Positions 1-10,678 of a stretch of DNA of 64,000 bases are shown in pieces. This DNA comes from Cavenderia fasciculata (taxonomy: Eukaryota > Evosea > Eumycetozoa > Acytosteliales > Cavenderiaceae): positions 1,302,001-1,366,000 of the forward strand of contig NW_004457639.1 in assembly GCF_000203815.1 (NCBI RefSeq), in the 5' to 3' direction. The position numbers were made by a program, and so were the translations under genes. Position 1 is the first letter of the stretch. Every line of letters begins with the position of its first letter. The notes below the pieces were generated by a model. It did no database searches, was not told where the DNA came from, and saw nothing but the letters and a program-made list of their open reading frames with translations.

Positions 1-3000
1 TTGGCACCATCTGTTGAATGGATTGAAGATGAAGAAAGTGAAAGTGGATTTACAACAACAATACTATTATTGGCAGATGATGATGATGATGGAGATGATG
101 GAGATGTTTCATTATTATTACTATTACTATTAATTCCAAATGAAGATGGAGACATGGTTGAATACTTCTTATTGATTGATGGTGAAGATGGTAGCGAAGT
201 TGATTTAAATGATGATGATGATGGTGATTGTTGTGGAGATGATGATAATAAACTATCAGATCTATCCTTCAATAAATGAGAATTAAATATATTGATAACT
301 TTACCAACTTTACCACGTGGTGATAGTTTTTCTCCAATACTTGAACCTCTTTCTCTTTCTCTTTCTCTATCTCTTGGTGATGTTGGATTACTATTATTAT
401 TACTACTATTACCAGAGTTGGAATTGGAATTAGAATTAGACTGGTTGGATTGGTTGGTTGTAAAATTATTATCACCACTTGAAGTTAGGATTGGACGACC
501 TTTGTTATCAACCATGTCAACAGCAGATTTACCAAACTTTTTCTTTAATTTGTAGTCTTTGACATTATCGGGTTGGGGAGAGACCGAGACATTTTGGTAC
601 ATGTCGGCAGGTGATAAAAACTTTTGATTGTAGATGGTTTGTTCAACATCAAATCTTTCACCAAAGAATACTTGGAGTCGATGAGCTGAAGATTTACGAC
701 GACTCATTGTAACTCGATTAGATTCTTCGTCGTCAGATTCATCTTCATCATCCTCTTCTTCAAAAGCATCTTTTTTCTCTTCTTCTTTTCTTTCCTTTTC
801 TCTATTTTTCTCTTCTGATTCTTCAAATTGTAAATCGTCGTCATCTTGGCTGTCTTCGAAATGATCCAAATCACCAACTTGAGCAATCGAACTATTCAAA
901 CTTGCTCTACATGAACTTGGTTGTTGATTGTTGTTAACATGTGGTGACTTTGGTAATGGTAATGGTTCATCCGATGAATTAATATCAATAAATGGAACAA
1001 TAGCAATAGGTGGTACAACTGGTGGTGTTTGTTGTTGTTGTTGTTTTTGTTGTGGAGGAGTAGAAGATATTGTTTGTGTTGGTTGTGGCTGTGGTTGAGG
1101 TATTGGTTGTTGACTTTGAGGAGGAGTAGTAGCCAATGGAATAATAACACTTGAATGATACTTTGATTGACCTGCACTAGTACCCTTTCTCCACATTGAT
1201 GATGATCTTTCCTTTGTCTCTTTTGGTTCCTTTTCCTTTTCCTTTTCCTTTTCTTTTGATTGTTTTTGAGTTGGAACCATTTCACCAAATAATTTGTGTA
1301 GTTTATGTTCACGAATATGAGTTGGTTGTGGAGCAAAGTTGACAGCTTCTCTTTCCTTTTTAATATTGATTCTTTCACCCAACACTTTTTGAGCTTTGAA
1401 ATTACTTTTAATTTCCTCTTCGGGTGATCTAGTTTCAATATTGTCATCGTGGTGTCTAGGAGATCCATCGTCATCATCATCATCACCATCATCATAATAA
1501 TGTATATTATGTTCCAGTCTCATTGTATCTTTTGATATTGGGACTCTTATACCAAAGAATTTGTTTAATTTGTTGATTCTAATATTATCTGGTTGTTGCA
1601 ATGAAGTAGATGACGCTGATGTATTTGAAGATGGAGAAGTTGGAGAAGTTGGTGATTTACTTGTTTTACTATTTGTACTTGTATCAATATAATCACTTTC
1701 TTTGTACATTTGAGTTGACCGGATTCTCTCAGTATACTCTACTTGTTCAGTTTCAAACCATTCACCAAAGAATACGTGTAGACGATGATTACGCTTTTCA
1801 ACCGCCTTTTTACGTAACCGTTCACATTCCTCTTCAAAATCTTCTTCGGCCATTGGTACAATCGTAGTAGTATTGTTGGTGGAGTTGTTGTTAGAGTTGG
1901 ACTGACCACCAGGTGTGACAGTATCACCAAAAAAGTCTCTCAATTTAGTGATACTAACATTGGATGGTTGTGGAGCAAATTGGAATGCATGACTATCAAT
2001 ACGAGGATCAACTCTTTCTCCAAAGAATTTGGTTAATTTTTGACATGAAAAATCATATACCTTTTCTTCCATCTTTCTTCTTCTCTTTTCTTCTTCTTCT
2101 TGGTCTTCCTGACTTAATGGTGGAGTTGTAGAAGTTGTCGTAGTAGTTGTTGTAGAAGTTGTAGATGTTGTTGTAGTAGTAGCCAATGATTCAACTGCAA
2201 CTGGTACATTAGTTGGTTGATTTAGGTCACTTAGGAATTCCAAATGTTTGAATTTTAAAATCATTAAATCATTCAACTCTAAACCAATGTTTAGTGGTTC
2301 ATGACCTTCTAAAATCATAACAATCATATCTCTAAATTCCAATGATGATTTTGGTGAATGTTTAATTATATGTTCAATTATTTGTCTAAATAAAAATTAA
2401 ATCAAAACAAAAATAGTTAATATTTGTTTCTAAATAGTTATTTGTTTTTCTTTTCTTTTTTGTTTTCCAACATACTTTGTAAAAGTCATAATTTGAGGGA
2501 AATCAGAATAAATATAAGCTTTTGAATTCCATAAAGATTCGAATAAAAATAATGTATAAACATAACATTCATCAAACCATTTGTTTGAACTAATTGAAAT
2601 ATCCCAAAGTGGTTGATCAACGTTTGATTGTTGTTGTTGTTGAGGTGTTACTACAGATGATTGTAATGAATCTTCATGACTTGAACTTTTTGATAACCCA
2701 GATGGAATTTTAAATAATGATGATAGTGTATGAGTAATTGAAATACCAATTGTTGCAAATGGATATGATTTTGGTTGTTCTTCTGTATCATCGCCGCCAC
2801 CAGTGTTTGCACGAGGTGTTACACATGGTGATTCACTACTACTATTTGTTTCATCCATTTCCGTTGTTGTTGTCGATTTGGATTCCAATGCATTTGATAG
2901 AGTTTCACGTCTTGTTTGAGTCATTAATAAATATTGTAATGTTGAAGTATGGTGTTTGGCAAAATACGATAAATTACGTAATGCCAATAATCCAGTGACT

Positions 3001-4499
3001 CGGAAATCATCGATTGGATTTGTACCACGGAATCCCAATAACAACCATCGATGTGATTTAATTCTAAATGGATACGTTGATAATGTAGCATTCCATAAAT
3101 CACTCAACATGGTTTGAATATTAATTTTCGTAGTATCGATTAATTGATTTCTTTGTTGATATAATTCTTTCATTAAATTGGTCTATAAGGAAATAATAAA
3201 AAGTATTAATAAATAAATCATTTAAATAACTTTGTGTGTTTGTATCTATCTACATACTCTGAGGAATTTAAATTCTTTTGAATTTGTAATTTTAATTGAA
3301 TTACAAATAATCAATTCATTGATTGCTTTGAATATACCGTCTGTATGAAGTTTGGTTAAATAGTTTACAGGGTTTGATGATAGTAAATACATATTATTGA
3401 TAAATGAAATCAGCTTTAATTGAACCGCAATTCTTTCCTTTTCCAATTTTTCTTCTTCCTCTATGCCAACTTCTTCCACATGTTCCACTCCAACTTGATT
3501 TAGATTTTGTTGATTATTTAAAAGTACAAGATAAAAATTTGATTTAAATTCCAATTGATTTGTTTTAATTGATTGATCAACCATTGTAAATAATGAAATA
3601 TCTCCTGGACTATTCATCATTATACTACTTCCTCCACTGACACCATTATTATTATTATGATTAATGTTGTTCATGTTTCCGCCATTTAATAATACATTAT
3701 TGTTGTTGTTATTTGTATCTAAAGATAAAACTGATAACAAGTCATGAACATTGTGTAGTTGGTCTTGATTGATTGCAGATAGGTAATCAACCAATACAGA
3801 CAAACTTGGTAGTGTTGGATACTGATAGATAATCTTGATGATTCTATTGATAGAGTCACCTCCAATGATTAGATTACTTCCACCACTGCCATGGCTGCTA
3901 CTACTAATAGCCAAACTAGGTGTTGAACAAGTTGAAGAATTTAATGGAGTAGATGGAGTGGTAGTAGTAGAACTAGTTGGTGTAGTTGATGGTGTTGTCG
4001 TTGGACTAGAGATTGACTCTGATTTCTTCTTTTCATGAATCCATAATAGTTTAATATGAGTATCTAAACTTTGAATATCACTATTTAATCTTGACTCTAT
4101 TTCATCACCATTGTTTGCAACACATAGTAATTCAATGTGTTCTCTAATTGATAATGTTGTAGAGTTATTGTTACCACCATTGCCGTTTAATTTCTTTAAA
4201 CCTTGTTCAATGGTTGAAATGTATGGAGTGAGTGGTTTAAGTTTATAAAAGAGTATAGATTGCTCTGAAATGATGGGGTCTGACGATGACTCTAACCACT
4301 TTGCCGTTTTAGAGTCTTGAAGTGAATAGTGTGATGCCAACACTTCGATCGATGTCTCGGTCAACCTCGCCAAATCCTTTCCGATACTATACTCTAACAA
4401 ATTACGAAACAAATGTGTAATATGTGATTGATATGGAATATCATTCTTGAATTCATAAAAGAATTCATTCCCATTTGGATCATATACTAATACTTTCAT
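1..4499 (-). CDS. ELMO-domain protein with eight KLxKFFGE motifs (C-terminus cut by the window edge)
   Basis: Three exons are visible: 4499-3258, 3182-2476 and 2385-1, joined in phase 0 and then phase 2 by canonical introns. The 1444 visible residues have no stop before the window edge. Residues 1-95 resemble the ubiquitin-like Ras-binding fold of ELMO proteins and are followed by a helical stretch. Exon 2 (about residues 415-650) carries the ELMO domain signature GFRGTNPIDDFR with LLALRNLSYFAK. ELMO proteins work with Dock GEFs to activate Rac at membranes; that role here is inferred from the family. Exon 3 is disordered but repeats a motif of the form QPxNIxxxKLxKFFGE eight times (near 2030, 1940, 1770, 1565, 1383, 1290, 667 and 541). 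Human ELMO1 lacks such a tail as far as I recall. The start is the first ATG of an open frame with a T-rich upstream region. Confidence 0.85.
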
Positions 4500-5027
4500 T
4501 ACTACTCTATTTATATTAATATATATATAACTAACTAACTACTCTTTCTTTTTTGTATTGAAACTTTTAAAAAGGATATGTTGTTGTAGAGGATAGGATA
4601 CAACAAGAGAAAAACTGTTTGATTTTGTACTATTTAAAGCTGTGTGTGTGAGTGAGTGAGGAATGTTGAGGTCAATGTTTAGATATCTATCTGTGATTCT
4701 AGGATTAGTTCACACAAACACAGTGCAAATAGATGGGATGTGGTTAGTGTTGGTTAGTGTTGGTGACCCTTTGCTGCAGCAAAAACAAATGGTGTTTGGG
4801 TTTGAAAAAAAAAAAAAAAAATCTCGGGTCGCCCAACGGGTTTGCGACTCTTAATTCAGAGAATGGTCGTGTGCATCATCCCGATCATCATAATAAGGTC
4901 CAGAGCCCTCAATTGAATTCGATTTAACCTAACCCTTAAACATTGACTATTAATATAGGTTTTTTTTGTTTTTTTTATTACATACACAATAAAATATTAT
5001 TTGTTGTTTGTTTTGATTTGGTTTTTC
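4500..5027. other. Intergenic region, upstream of the ELMO gene and downstream of the TAP42 gene
   Basis: No gene is supported here. The stretch holds the presumed promoter of the ELMO gene, with AT-rich DNA just upstream of its ATG. There is a 17-base A run at 4805-4821, next to an island of unusually balanced composition at 4824-4925 that can fold into hairpins (see findings). Confidence 0.6.
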
Positions 5028-6279
5028 TTAGCCAAGAGTATTACCAGCACCCTTTGGATTATCATCCTTCCAATCATCCCAATCACGTTTCTTTTTGAGC
5101 TTTTCATGGTCTTCTTCTTTACCATCGACTTCTTCTTCGTCGTCACTCTTTTTCTCGCTTTCTTTGCCACCTTTACCCTTGACCATACCACCATTACGCA
5201 TTTCGATTTCGACGGCTTCTTCGGGTGTCATTGTGGGCAGGATGTGGCTGGGTCTAAAGACCTTGTCCAACATGACACGTCTGCCATCTGGTAGTATTTG
5301 GAAGTTACCAATACCCGATGACTTTGGTGGTGGGGTAGCTGGAAGTACACCGCCATGTTTCTCTTTCAAAGCTGCTACCTCTTGTAACATGGTCACCTCT
5401 AAATCAAACATTTCAAACATTGAAATCGACTTTGAAATAGCTTCACGTAGTAACAAGAGTGAAAATGATCTTTCAACCTCTTCGTCACCACAATCATTCT
5501 CTTCTTGCAGTGCTCCATCTTCGTTTGATCCACCAAGTTTCTTTATCATTTCCATTCTCTTTTTTAATACATGTGACAGTTGCTCTCTCACCTCTTTGTC
5601 ACGTTTACCTCTACTAATCAATTCGTTTCTTCGGTTTGCTGGATTTGGTTTACCATCTCTTGATATAATCTCCATATCATCTTTATGTACCAATCCAATC
5701 ATTTCACATCTATTTATAAATGATATTATTTTATTCTACACAAACAAACAAACAAATATATATCATTAGTCATCCCTATACAAATCAAATATATGTATTT
5801 ATAATATAGTTACTTTTGCATTCTTTAAATTTCTTAATCTATTTTCTTTATCAACCAATGCAACATATAAATCACCTAAATAATAGGGAATAAGTAAATA
5901 TCTAAATAGAAAACAAGTAAGTAAGTATAAATACATATCTTTTCATTTCTCTCTCTCTTTTCAATTACTTTAATATATCAGTTCTAATATCATCCAATTC
6001 TTCATTCTTTGAAATCATTGCTTGTTTATCAAATTGAAATGAAGCCATCATAAAGTATTGAATGGCTCTTTTAACTTGTTGTTGATAATCTTCATCTGAA
6101 CTAGACACTACACTATTCTGTAATTCATTCCATGTCTTTTGACCAAATGTAAATAATTGATACAATGATAAATCTCTTATATTTGTTGAACTCGTTGCTG
6201 TAGACGTAGTAGAACTCTCTAAAACTTTAGTTGTTGATGTCTTTTCAAGACCATCATGATCATTATTATTATCTGACAT
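5028..6279 (-). CDS. igbp1: TAP42/IGBP1 (alpha4) family regulator of PP2A-type phosphatases
   Basis: Three exons (6279-5969, 5901-5814, 5735-5028) give 368 residues, close to the family length of about 340. The family binds the catalytic subunits of PP2A, PP4 and PP6 and, in yeast, acts downstream of TOR; that role is taken from homology. Exon 2 encodes KYLLIPYYLGDL, the helical core motif of the family. Exon 3 carries SRGKRDKEVREQL and PPPKSSGIGNFQILPDGR, and ends with the diagnostic RDWDDWKDDNPKGAGNT tail after an acidic lysine-rich linker. An earlier AG near 5890 would put a stop in frame, so the acceptor at 5902/5903 was chosen because it keeps the phase and adds the conserved motif. The start ATG follows an AT-rich stretch; the N-terminal 40 residues are Ser/Thr-rich and poorly conserved. 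Confidence 0.9.
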
Positions 6280-6543
6280 TCTATCTGTATAATATGTATA
6301 TATACAATACAAATATATATATGTGTGTAATGTATGAGGGTGTGAACTAAAGAAGAAGAGTGTTGGTTTTCAGTTTCGATGATCATTCATTGCGCCCAAA
6401 ATATTTATATTTTTAATTCTAAAAATGAGCTTTTATTTAAAAATGAGGAAAATTTAGAATGAAAAAATTTTGAATGAAAAAAAGTAGTGTTAGTTGGGTA
6501 GTAATATTATTATCGGAATATAAGTATCTTACCAGCCATGTAA
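6280..6543. other. Short intergenic region flanking the 3' side of the Fanzor-like gene
   Basis: This is both the promoter side of the TAP42 gene and the DNA just 3' of the Fanzor-like gene. It has short imperfect repeats of AAAATGAG around 6421-6450 and an AT-rich region at 6490-6530. In Fanzor elements the guide (omega) RNA normally lies at this end, but no such RNA can be recognised by eye. Confidence 0.4.
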
Positions 6544-7735
6544 CTAACGCTCATCTTTTTTTGGGGGGGTATCAGAGTGATGTGAAACACCTTTACCTTG
6601 AAGAGGTAAAGGTCCATAAATCCAGGGTCGATATCCCTTGATGAATTTGCAAATTCCAAGCAGCAGAATGTTCTTTGCTGCGCTGGTGTCTCTGTTAAAC
6701 CATGATTCGCATACTGGGCAATACATCCATTCCCATTTGATATCACATGGGAAATTTTGTTTGCCAAGAAGCTCCATTGTCTTTTTGTTGCCAAGAGACT
6801 TGCCAAATTCATAATCACTGGACGAAACAGAGTCGCTATTAGACTTGTTCCCATCCCCTTCATTATGAATTTCACCAATCTTTCTTTTACCACAATCAGT
6901 TGGAGTTGTTGATGATGTTGTTGTTGATGTTGATGATGATGATGATGTTGTTGTTGTTGATGATGTTGATGATGATGATGATGTTGTTGTTGTTGTTGTT
7001 GTTGATGATACAATTGGCTTCTTAATTGGGTTGGCCTTTGAGGGTGAATTTGTTTTCAGTTTATCAAATGTTTCCAAAGTATCTTTATAATCCTTTGCCA
7101 ATACATCCTCTGGAAAGCATTGACATGGGTAAGGGTGCTTACCACACTCATTACAATTGGGCAGAGTTGACTTGAGTGAAATGACTTTGTTGTCATCAAT
7201 ATTTGAAAAAGGGGCAACTTGTTGGTGAACGTTATCGGTTGATAGTTCCAATTTGATCTTTGGATCTTGCAAATCTTTTTTGTGAGGGACTTTCTCCACA
7301 AAATTGGCATTGTGTCTTTCATGAATGGTTGCAGCACAGGTATTGTGAATCTAAAAAGAAAAAAAAATAATAATGATTAATAAAGCGATCCTAAAAATAA
7401 ATAATATATTATTTATAAAAAGAATAATACCTTTGTAGTCAAATACTCGTTTATGAGAAATGCCCGATAACCCATGCTATTTAACAATCTCACAATTGTT
7501 TTTGGTCCAAGACCAATGGGTCCACCACCTTTGGAATATTGATAAAAGTCGCATCGTCCAACAACTAGCGCAAAAATAAAAGAGAGAGAAAGAGAAGAGA
7601 GAAAAAGAGAGAAAAAGAGAGAGATGGAACATTAATGATTGATTGGGTAAAAAGAAAAAAAATAATAATTTACATACAAACAATAGTTCGATTCTTTGGA
7701 ACCGTGCTTGGTGAGATTCCCTTGATATTAATCAT
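6544..7735 (-). CDS. Fanzor (TnpB-like) RNA-guided nuclease, C-terminal part, spliced, 5'-truncated
   Basis: Three exons (7735-7678, 7564-7431, 7350-6544) join in phase 1 then phase 0 and give 332 residues. Exon 2 reads like the region before the RuvC-II motif (GLGPKTIVRLLNSMGYRAFL) and ends with NEYLTTK, matching the [DN]E-x-x-TSK motif with the catalytic Glu. In exon 3 the C-terminal zinc ribbon and RuvC-III motif are clear: CPVCESWFNRDTSAAKNIL, with the catalytic Asp in NRD, followed by GYRPW. The first zinc pair is altered (KIHNTC where KxCxxC is usual). Between the zinc halves lies a Ser/Thr-tract insertion and a second cysteine cluster (CNECGKHPYPCQC). The RuvC-I Asp and the whole N-terminal half are missing; the upstream DNA is an AT minisatellite. 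Family members are omega-RNA-guided DNA nucleases carried by transposons. This copy is probably inactive as a nuclease. Confidence 0.7.
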
Positions 7736-8355
7736 TTTGAATAGAAATAAACATAGATAGCAAATAAAAATAACTATATAGTGGAACTTCTTTAAACAAA
7801 TAAAACTATTCAAAAATAAACAATTAAATAATAAATATATAAGTAAAACAAAACTATTCAAAAATAAACAAAAAAATAAAACAAATATATATATAAACAA
7901 ACAAATATATAAACAAATATATAAACAAATAAAACAATTCGAATACAAATATATATAAACAAACAAATATATAAACAAATAAATATATAAACAAATATAT
8001 AAACAAACAAATATATAAACAAATATATAAACAAACAAATATATAAATAAATATATAAACAAATAAAACAATTCGAATATAAACAAACTAAAATAGAAAT
8101 AAAAGATGACTAGTACTTGTTATCTCAAAATCATTAAAAATTAAAAAAATGATCGAGTGTTTATTTTGATTGAAGGAAAAAAAGGAGATTTTTGAAATAT
8201 TTTTTTCTCTAAGTCAGCAACCTACCCCTCAAAAGATATATGTCTATCTCTAACCATTAGTAATCAATAAACATTTAATTATTTAATCAAATTGATAATA
8301 TCTTTAATCATTAATGAATTATCAATATTATAGATATATTTTAAGCATATTAATC
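7736..8355. repeat. AT-rich minisatellite between the Fanzor-like gene and the transposase-like remnant
   Basis: From about 7795 to 8095 the DNA is built from variants of a 12-16 base unit of the type ATATATAAACAAACAA, with an ACAATTCGAATA motif recurring at about 7934 and 8070. It has no convincing coding frame on either strand. The remainder (8096-8355) is AT-rich with nothing recognisable. Confidence 0.75.
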
Positions 8356-8439
8356 ATGAGTACAGCAACCCAAACTATCACTGCATCTCCATCAACATCA
8401 ACATCAACCAATATAGAACAACAACAACAATCACCTCAA

Positions 8440-8536
<97 letters not shown>

Positions 8537-9972
8537 CACAACACCACCAACAGGAGCATTCTTTCAACCATTCATTGGCAATCGCGTTAAACCAACATAC
8601 CCATTAAGACAAGTTCAACGCATTAGAAAACAAATATCATCTACGTTAAATAGACATACAGGTGGCGACCAAGAACTATAATCAGAGGTTCTAAGAAGTT
8701 TCAGCATATCTAAACATGGAAGAGGTATCAAGATGTTGCTCGATCCCAAAGGAGAAAAGATCTACAACGATGGTACAGTTTTTATGGCTACAGATTATAG
8801 TTGTCTCAACATCATTAGAAAGATGCACAAGGAAGCAAAAGATGGGAAAAAGAATCATTTTACAAAAACACAGTAAGTTGCATATATTATTATATTTAAA
8901 ATTACTAGTTCATTTATACTAATTCCTTTCTTTAAAAGAATATTATCATCGGTATCACCTTTTCATACTGCTTCACAACTAAGAGATTTTGGTTTCAAAT
9001 TTGCAAATGGTGCATTCTCAAACGCCAACAAACATGCAAAACAATATGGACCTGGTAGAAACATTAGAGCAGAGGAGTATACACAATTCTGCCAGGCTCT
9101 GGGACGATCTGATATCAATAAAACAGATGCCAACAAAAAGAAAATAATGGAGGATATTAAAGAATTTTATGCTCAAACAACGATTACAGAACCTTCTTCA
9201 AAATGTAGCACAAAGAACCAAAGGATGCCAACAATAAGACAGTAAGAGTATCGACACCAATAAGAAAGCTACTGTGCCCATCAATTGCACAGGCATATGC
9301 TTATTATGTTGAATTCATTGCGAAAAAGTACAAAGACTGTTCGGACAAGGATGAAAAGACACCAATCCATCGCAGTACATTTTACAAGTTTGTACCAGCC
9401 GATGTCAAGATCTTCAACAACAGAACTGATACTTGTCCATATTGCCATCGACATGACGTGCTCAAGGCAAAAGCAGAAAAGACCAAGCTCACAGAACAGG
9501 AAGATTTAGAATTTAAAAAGTGTAAGTTTTAACCTCCTATCATATCCTACCTAGAAACCATTTTTAACTTGATCATTTATTTTAGATGTACATGGGCAGT
9601 CATGAAGTTAATTATGAACTTGATCCCATTAGATTTACATATAAATTTTTGTCTCAAAAGGTAAAAGTAGGCCAAGAAATCGATATCAAGCGTGGTTTCA
9701 AAGAGGTTGGAGTAGAAGAAGCTCAAGTTGTAAAACTCAAACAAAGAATGGTGAATGCTACCAAGATAAAGTTAAATATCCAATCATCTTCCTCGTCATC
9801 ATCTTCATCTACATCAACAGAACAATATGATGAAAAGACTAGAATTTCAGAACTTAAATTGTTAACTGTAAAACAATTAAAAGCGATTAACGAAACATGG
9901 ACTTTTCGTTCAAAGGCTTTGCTACCAATACTCTTGAGCATTCACAATTGTTTTGAGATTGACCACTTCTGA
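8356..9972 (+). pseudogene. Broken transposase-like gene with a polyglutamine N-terminus
   Basis: The ATG at 8356 opens a short Ser/Thr leader and a long Gln tract encoded by CAA. After that, related coding segments follow in more than one frame, interrupted several times, with intron-like GTAAGT...AG sequences near 8873-8940 and 9524-9585. Recognisable pieces include GFKFANGAFSNANKHAKQYG, RSTFYKFVPADVK and RTDTCPYCH, a pattern I associate with the N-terminal part of eukaryotic DNA-transposon proteins (a [RK]STFY...P...K...RTDxCPxC zinc motif). I cannot assign a superfamily, and no DDE catalytic core or terminal inverted repeats can be seen. It lies divergently to the Fanzor-like gene, which suggests both are leftovers of one element; that is inference. 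It could instead be a decayed host gene. Confidence 0.5.
8440..8535 (+). repeat. (CAA)n tract encoding polyglutamine
   Basis: This is an uninterrupted run of about 31 CAA triplets within the transposase-like remnant. It is pure CAA with no CAG. Confidence 0.9.
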
Positions 9973-10678
9973 ATTATTTGATTATTGATCCATTCCAAAT
10001 ATACTAGCCATCTTGTCTAGCGTTGCTGGATGTGGCATACATTGAACACTGCCGACACTAGTGCATATAATGTTGAAGATCCAAGGCGCCTACACCTCTT
10101 GTGTTGGTGCTTGTCTTTTTATTTGATTAATCGTAATCCAAAGGTATCGATCCATGTTGCACGTAGTTTTTTATGTTGGCCCCACAATAGTACTATGAGA
10201 TAGGCTATGAAGAATACCATTTTTTTTATTTGAATAATCTTTGAAACGACGATCCAATGCCACCAATAGATACAACTTTTTGTGCTCTTTCTGTTTATAT
10301 CATTTGTTTTTCCAAACAATGCTTTCTAGACCTCATCTTAGCCCATGGCTAAAGGCGACTTTACGGAAAGTACTTTTTAGCAGGGTGAATCTCTCGCAAA
10401 TTTTTTTGGCAACCATTTGATAGATAATGAAAAGATCTATCGATTGGTAAAAGAATAATTAAAAATAAAGAAGACCATAGAGAGAAATAAGTTTTACAAA
10501 TAAATAGATTCTGAGGCGGTACTCCCAACCAAAAATTTTCAAAACCCCCAAAGAAAATAAATGCTCAAATCCTGCTCTCAAACCCCCTCATAGTCATCAT
10601 TCAATATTCTTTTTGTTAAAGGTTAGATAGATTAAGATTAGTAAATCATTGCATATGTATATGTATATGTATATGTAA
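9973..10678. other. Intergenic region with possible element debris
   Basis: No intact gene is present. A short open stretch on the minus strand (about 10119-10319) has a non-repetitive composition unlike usual dictyostelid spacer, and may be more debris of the neighbouring element. I found no convincing inverted repeats marking an element end. The last 60 bases before 10679 contain a (TATATG)n-like run immediately upstream of the next gene. Confidence 0.4.

Noticed and set aside
4824-4884. tRNA-like cloverleaf near the A17 run
   Set aside because: It has a 5-bp outer stem and hairpins but no T-arm TTC, no proper D-arm and is too short for a tRNA. It is kept only as a weak structured-RNA candidate.
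5095-5769. Plus-strand frame of 224 codons over the TAP42 gene
   Set aside because: Ser/Phe-rich shadow. The minus strand carries the diagnostic TAP42 motifs.
7670-8086. Minus-strand frame of about 138 codons rich in Ile, Phe, Leu and Tyr
   Set aside because: It is a direct reading of the AT minisatellite. It only looks like a membrane protein.
7795-8095. CRISPR-like regularly spaced repeat
   Set aside because: The units are contiguous AT minisatellite variants with no unique spacers, in a eukaryotic genome.
10119-10319. Short minus-strand frame with CIYWWHWIVV
   Set aside because: It has no recognisable domain or splice context; at most it is debris of the neighbouring element.
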